Origin: GCA-1730015 sp964550655 | GTDB taxonomy: Bacteria; Pseudomonadota; Gammaproteobacteria; Granulosicoccales; Granulosicoccaceae | DNA: 8,944 nucleotides | Assembly: GCA_964550655.1 (NCBI GenBank) | Contig: CAZKAQ010000141.1 | Coordinates: 1-8,944 of the forward strand | Direction of reading: 5' to 3' | In this document: positions 5,922 through 8,944 of the stretch, one piece after another | How the letters are laid out: the number at the start of each line of letters is the position of its first letter | How positions within the stretch are numbered: the first letter of the stretch is position 1 | Made by a program: the position numbers and the translations under genes | Notes under the pieces: generated by a model | Databases searched by the model: none | What the model saw: only the letters and a program-made list of their open reading frames with translations | Told to the model about the DNA's origin: nothing

Positions 5922-7232
5922 ATGTCTGTATGTGTCTGTAAGAAATTCCGCTCAACCGTTATCAATGTTCTAGGTAACAGCCTTGCACTGGCCTTTATAT
6001 TAACTGTACTCGGAAGTACCCTGCCTTCAATTACATTTGCTCAACAAGTCTGTCAGTCAACCGATAGTGACTCCGACGGAGACGGCTGGGGGTGGGAGAA
6101 CAACCGTAGCTGTATAGTCAGCCCGGAAACCGGCACGATAGAGCGAGTCAGAAGAGCGTCAGATTTTGAGCGAATAACAGACAGCAATGGCAGAACTATC
6201 TGCCAATCGCCTGACTCAGACCCTGATGGTGACGGATTCGGTTGGGAGAATAGTGCCACTTGCATTGTAGCGGGAAGCAACCTTGAGACAACCGCACCAA
6301 CACAAGCACCGGCATCTTCACATCCACCATGCACATCGAGCGCAGTGGACCCGGATGGGGACGGATTTGGCTGGGAAAACAACGCAACATGTCTGGTTGA
6401 GAATCGTGGCAGCAGTTCAAACAGTGCAACTGAAAACGACACCGATGTACGCAACGATTCCAATGACAATACCCGATTCAGTGCAGAAGATATAACAGAC
6501 CTGATACTGATTACCGGCCAGTCAAACACACTGGGCTCGAATACAACATGGAATGATACTCTCGATGCTCCCCACCCACGCGTCTTTGCTTATACCAGTG
6601 AGGGCTGGCAAGTGGCCGAGCTGTTCCAGGTGTGGGACAACCGGGTACACCCGGGCACCGGCAACCGCAACGATGTTGACTCAATTCACAACAACTTTGC
6701 ACTGCACTTCGGCAAGCGACTGGCAGAGCTTGATGACAATATCGTTGTTGGCTTCGTACTCGTGTCCGAACCAGGCAGGGGCATTCGTCACTGGGCACCT
6801 GGCGCTCCGGGTAAGCAGCGGGTAAAACAAAAAGCCCTGCAAGCTATCAACGCGTTGCCTTCAAAAACCGCGGTTGACGGTATCCTGTGGCATCAGGGCG
6901 AGACAGATTTTATCCTTGAAGGAACATCTGACCGGGATGCTCCACAACCCGCGCCTGCCAACTACTATCCTGTCAGACTCTCGGCACTCATTGAAGACCT
7001 CAGACAGGAAAACTGGTTTGATGAAAGCAGTCCGTTTATATGCGGTGAGACCATCAATGCAGAAGGTGTGAATACACATTTGGGCAGGTTAAACACGGAC
7101 AATGATCCTGCCACCGCCTGTGTTGCGGCTGCCGGACTGCCGTCAATAAGTCCAGGCGGTAACCACTTCAATGCCAGTGCATTGCGAACGCTCGGGCGTC
7201 GCTATGCAGAGGCTTATCATCGCATACGTTAA
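5922..7232 (+). CDS. Secreted SASA/CE6-type carbohydrate esterase with three Cys-DGDG[WF]GWEN modules
   Basis: The protein has 436 residues. A signal peptide (hydrophobic core about 17-32) probably ends after ITFA (residue 40), and no lipobox is seen. Three modules follow, each with two cysteines 20 residues apart (44/64, 94/114, 137/157) and the core D-[SP]-DGDG-[WF]-GWEN, then a Ser/Asn/Asp-rich linker (about 160-188). The catalytic domain matches the sialate O-acetylesterase-like SASA family: ITGQSNTLG with nucleophile Ser201, FALHFGKRLAEL (259-270), ILWHQGETDF (321-330) with Glu327 as likely acid, and GGNHFNASALRTLGRRYAEAY with His415. The Asp often found three residues before this His is Gly412, so the Ser-His-Glu arrangement of CE6 enzymes is more likely. 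Expected role: removing acetyl groups from a polysaccharide outside the cytoplasm. The lipoprotein esterase at 3178-4314 carries the same module. The exact substrate is unknown. Confidence 0.87.
   Translation: MSVCVCKKFRSTVINVLGNSLALAFILTVLGSTLPSITFAQQVCQSTDSDSDGDGWGWENNRSCIVSPETGTIERVRRASDFERITDSNGRTICQSPDSDPDGDGFGWENSATCIVAGSNLETTAPTQAPASSHPPCTSSAVDPDGDGFGWENNATCLVENRGSSSNSATENDTDVRNDSNDNTRFSAEDITDLILITGQSNTLGSNTTWNDTLDAPHPRVFAYTSEGWQVAELFQVWDNRVHPGTGNRNDVDSIHNNFALHFGKRLAELDDNIVVGFVLVSEPGRGIRHWAPGAPGKQRVKQKALQAINALPSKTAVDGILWHQGETDFILEGTSDRDAPQPAPANYYPVRLSALIEDLRQENWFDESSPFICGETINAEGVNTHLGRLNTDNDPATACVAAAGLPSISPGGNHFNASALRTLGRRYAEAYHRIR
6051..6398 (+). repeat. Three Cys-bounded DGDG[WF]GWEN modules
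   Basis: Modules lie at 6051-6119, 6201-6269 and 6330-6398, each 23 codons from the first cysteine to the residue after C-[IL]. The common pattern is C-x(5-6)-D-[SP]-DGDG-[WF]-GWEN-x2-[ST]-C-[IL]-V. The DNA copies have diverged at many silent positions, so this is an old, selected repeat. DxDxDG is typical of calcium loops, and GWGWENxxSC resembles family 10 carbohydrate-binding modules. Carbohydrate or calcium binding is inferred. Confidence 0.75.
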
Positions 7233-7390
7233 GGTATATGCACTGAAGCAGATTTAGGCAAGGCATAAGTCAGAGCAAACAACGCGCAAATTCAAAACCC
7301 GCAGCTGCTGCATGACAACTCAGCACTGCCACTGTCTAACTATGTCATGTTGATGCGCGGCTCAACTTACAGCATGACTTTACAGCGCTC
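7233..7390. other. Convergent intergenic region between SASA esterase and dddP
   Basis: No gene or strong terminator is visible. CATGAC (from about 7310) and GTCATG (from about 7343) could pair over six bases, but the loop is more than 25 bases and there is no T-run. Termination here may depend on Rho or on structures I cannot judge by eye. Confidence 0.35.
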
Positions 7391-8737
7391 TCATTTTCCC
7401 ATTAGTCGTTCATCAAAAGGATATTTGGTCAGGTTCTCATAGCCGGTTTCCGTAACTAGCACCTGGTCTTCGAGCTTTATAGAGAAGTCACCGCCTTCCG
7501 GGCTTACCAGCGCTTCAACACACAGCACCATGCCGGCTTCAAGCTCATAGTCATAAGCACCTTCAACCATGTGATCAGGGTATGCCACCAAAGGCCACTC
7601 ATCACAGAGGCCGACACCATGCATCAGACAACCATATTTTTGTTTTTGATATTGAGGCAGTAGTTTGTGGCAGTTTCGGGACAACTCCTGAATGTTCACA
7701 CCTGGCTTTAACATCTCCATATTAGTCATGATGTGCTCATAACCATGCTGCATGGCTGCCACCATATCTGCCGGCGGCGCTTCGTCTCCGATCCACCAGC
7801 TTCGACTGATGTCGACACAAATGCCGTAGCTGCCTACGAGATCAGTGTCGAAGCTTACGATCTCGTTGTTCTGAATAATTCTCTGACCGCACTCCTGAAA
7901 CCACGGGTTGGTTCTGGGGCCGGAGGATAGCAAGCGTGTTTCAATCCACTCACCTCCACGTCTAATATTCTCGGCATGCAAAACGGCCCAGACATCATCT
8001 TCGGAGATTTCATTCACAGGAATATTAGCGCGCGCATAATGCTCCATTTCCTGAACCGCTGTCTCACAGGCATGAGACGCACAACGCATGGCGAGAATTT
8101 CATCAGGACCTTTCACCGATCGCGACTTCTCGGTTAACTCTTCGCCATCCATGACTTCAATACCCTGTGCTTCAAGAGCCCGCAGTCCATGCAACATGAT
8201 CTTGTCTACAGCAACCCGCTTATTGCTACCGCCATGTTCGGCAATCAGCTCGCGTACTTCTGTCGCAAATTTATCTGCGGCAACATCTATCTTGTCACCA
8301 CGATCAAAATAAAACAGATCTGCGCCGGAACGTTGCTCGCGTACCAACGGGTTAAAAGTAGAAAGAAATGGAGAATTTTTATAATCCCAGATCACCATGT
8401 AACCGTCAGCGCACAACAACACAGCTCGAAAAGGATTATGCGTGTTCCACAACTGCATATTGGTGCTGTCAGTTGCATAGCGAATGTTGAGCGGATCAAA
8501 AACCAGTAACGCGGCATAATCGCGATCAACAATATGTTGCGTCAGCCGCCGCCAGCGATGCTCACGCATTGCAGTGAGATCCGGTAGCTGCAGCCCCGCA
8601 CCCTGCCACTCTTTGAATGCAGTTTGTGTAGGCCCGATTTCTATACGGTTATCGTCATTAGGTGATCCATCAGCCAGCGAGTCCCCGCAGGACGGGTCGA
8701 TCTTACGTCGTACCCGGTAGCGCTCTTCTACAGACAT
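7391..8737 (-). CDS. dddP: DMSP lyase DddP (M24 metallopeptidase-fold)
   Basis: A cytoplasmic enzyme that cleaves dimethylsulfoniopropionate to dimethyl sulfide and acrylate. It has the M24 'pita-bread' fold but is not a peptidase. DddP signatures are RKIDPSCG (11-18), DGSPNDDNRIEIGPTQ (23-38), DPLNIRYATDSTNMQLW (81-97) and TRLLSSGPRTNPWFQECG (267-284). The six metal ligands are Asp297, Asp299, Asp309, His373, Glu408 and Glu423, and the proposed catalytic Asp is Asp379. From memory these sit exactly two positions after the Ruegeria lacuscaerulei DddP residues (295, 297, 307, 371, 406, 421; 377). The frame runs back to a GTG at 8830, but I choose the ATG at 8737. It gives 448 residues, close to the family length, follows a GGGGGG ribosome binding site, and lies downstream of a good promoter that would sit inside the longer form. 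No acrylate- or DMSP-uptake genes are adjacent. Confidence 0.95.
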   Translation of the reverse strand: MSVEERYRVRRKIDPSCGDSLADGSPNDDNRIEIGPTQTAFKEWQGAGLQLPDLTAMREHRWRRLTQHIVDRDYAALLVFDPLNIRYATDSTNMQLWNTHNPFRAVLLCADGYMVIWDYKNSPFLSTFNPLVREQRSGADLFYFDRGDKIDVAADKFATEVRELIAEHGGSNKRVAVDKIMLHGLRALEAQGIEVMDGEELTEKSRSVKGPDEILAMRCASHACETAVQEMEHYARANIPVNEISEDDVWAVLHAENIRRGGEWIETRLLSSGPRTNPWFQECGQRIIQNNEIVSFDTDLVGSYGICVDISRSWWIGDEAPPADMVAAMQHGYEHIMTNMEMLKPGVNIQELSRNCHKLLPQYQKQKYGCLMHGVGLCDEWPLVAYPDHMVEGAYDYELEAGMVLCVEALVSPEGGDFSIKLEDQVLVTETGYENLTKYPFDERLMGK

Positions 8738-8741
8738 CACA

Positions 8742-8747
8742 CCCCCC
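8742..8747 (-). promoter_or_regulatory. G-run ribosome binding site deciding the dddP start
   Basis: Six G residues on the minus strand end four bases before the ATG at 8737. They are a plausible, if unusual, Shine-Dalgarno sequence and favour the 448-residue DddP over upstream starts at 8749 (ATG) and 8830 (GTG). Confidence 0.55.
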
Positions 8748-8772
8748 ATTATTTCAGCTATTTCACTCTTCG

Positions 8773-8800
8773 ATTGTAGCCTTGCAATAGCTGCTCGCAA
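8773..8800 (-). promoter_or_regulatory. Probable sigma70 promoter of dddP
   Basis: On the minus strand TTGCGA (8800-8795, four of six matches to TTGACA) is followed after 16 bases by TACAAT (8778-8773, five of six matches to TATAAT). Transcription would begin near 8766 and leave a leader of about 29 bases before the ATG at 8737. It is the best-formed promoter in the window. No obvious operator palindrome overlaps it. Confidence 0.55.
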
Positions 8801-8944
8801 ATGCAATTTTGACTTTACAAAGCTAAACACTGATCAAACTGCGACTCATTGACAATTTTTATCTGCCACGTAACCTCGACGACAACATGCTCCTGGCCCG
8901 GACTATTCACGAAATTGACGGCATCTCACTTGATCTTTGATTCC
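8801..8944. other. Right edge of the window, no confident gene
   Basis: On the minus strand, one frame is open from the window edge to a TAG at about 8903 (about 13 codons ending RQFRE). It could be the tail of a gene starting outside, but it is too short to judge. On the plus strand, TTGACA (8849-8854) and TAACCT (8871-8876) are 16 bases apart and could be a weak outward promoter. Confidence 0.25.

Noticed and set aside
6053..6529. A 158-codon open frame on the minus strand with repeated LFSQPNPSPSGS segments
   Set aside because: The repeats are the reverse complement of the DGDG[WF]GWEN modules on the plus strand. The plus-strand protein has a signal peptide and a recognisable catalytic domain.
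7391..8737. Xaa-Pro aminopeptidase or creatinase as the identity of the M24 protein
   Set aside because: The N-terminal IDPSxG/SPNDxxRIEIGPTQ region and the conserved catalytic Asp379 are specific to DddP, and the metal ligands match that enzyme one for one.

Overview
The window reads as a chromosomal stretch from a marine, algae-associated proteobacterium. Four signs point that way: a DMSP lyase (DddP), a bacterial homologue of tRNA-queuosine mannosyltransferase, two exported esterases carrying cysteine-bounded 'DGDGWGWEN' modules of a kind I associate with marine Gammaproteobacteria, and a roughly even base composition. A gammaproteobacterium, perhaps Granulosicoccus-like, is my best guess, but there is no rRNA or other taxonomic marker. 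There are seven protein genes. I see no tRNA, rRNA, CRISPR array, insertion sequence or phage gene.

Layout. Positions 146-2460 (+) hold two closely spaced genes, a class V aminotransferase of the serine/alanine-glyoxylate type and an FMN-dependent alpha-hydroxy-acid oxidase/dehydrogenase. Together they could turn glycolate into glyoxylate and then glycine. Convergent to them is a small single-domain rhodanese (2578-2949, -) with a strong ribosome binding site. A clear rho-independent terminator (3124-3149, -) separates it from a lipoprotein SGNH/CE3-like esterase (3178-4314, -). Next comes the tRNA-queuosine mannosyltransferase homologue (4563-5723, -). Divergent from it is a secreted SASA/CE6-type esterase with three N-terminal modules (5922-7232, +). 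The last gene is dddP (7391-8737, -), with a recognisable sigma70-type promoter and a start site well inside the longest open frame.

How the genes may work together. The two esterases share the Cys-DGDG-[WF]GW-[ED]-Cys module. Both are predicted to be exported, so they are likely to act on acetylated polysaccharides or glycans outside the cytoplasm. DddP would cleave DMSP to DMS and acrylate, and the first two genes could use glycolate. DMSP, glycolate and acetylated polysaccharides are all algal products, so the region looks like an algal-exudate neighbourhood, although the genes are separate transcription units. The rhodanese and the tRNA modification enzyme appear to be unrelated housekeeping genes.

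The points most worth a second look are the shared module, which combines a D-x-D-x-D-G acidic loop with a CBM10-like Trp/Cys signature and in one protein is inserted inside the catalytic domain; the bacterial QTMAN homologue; the complete DddP active site; and a non-canonical block III (GSVD instead of GxND) in the SGNH esterase.
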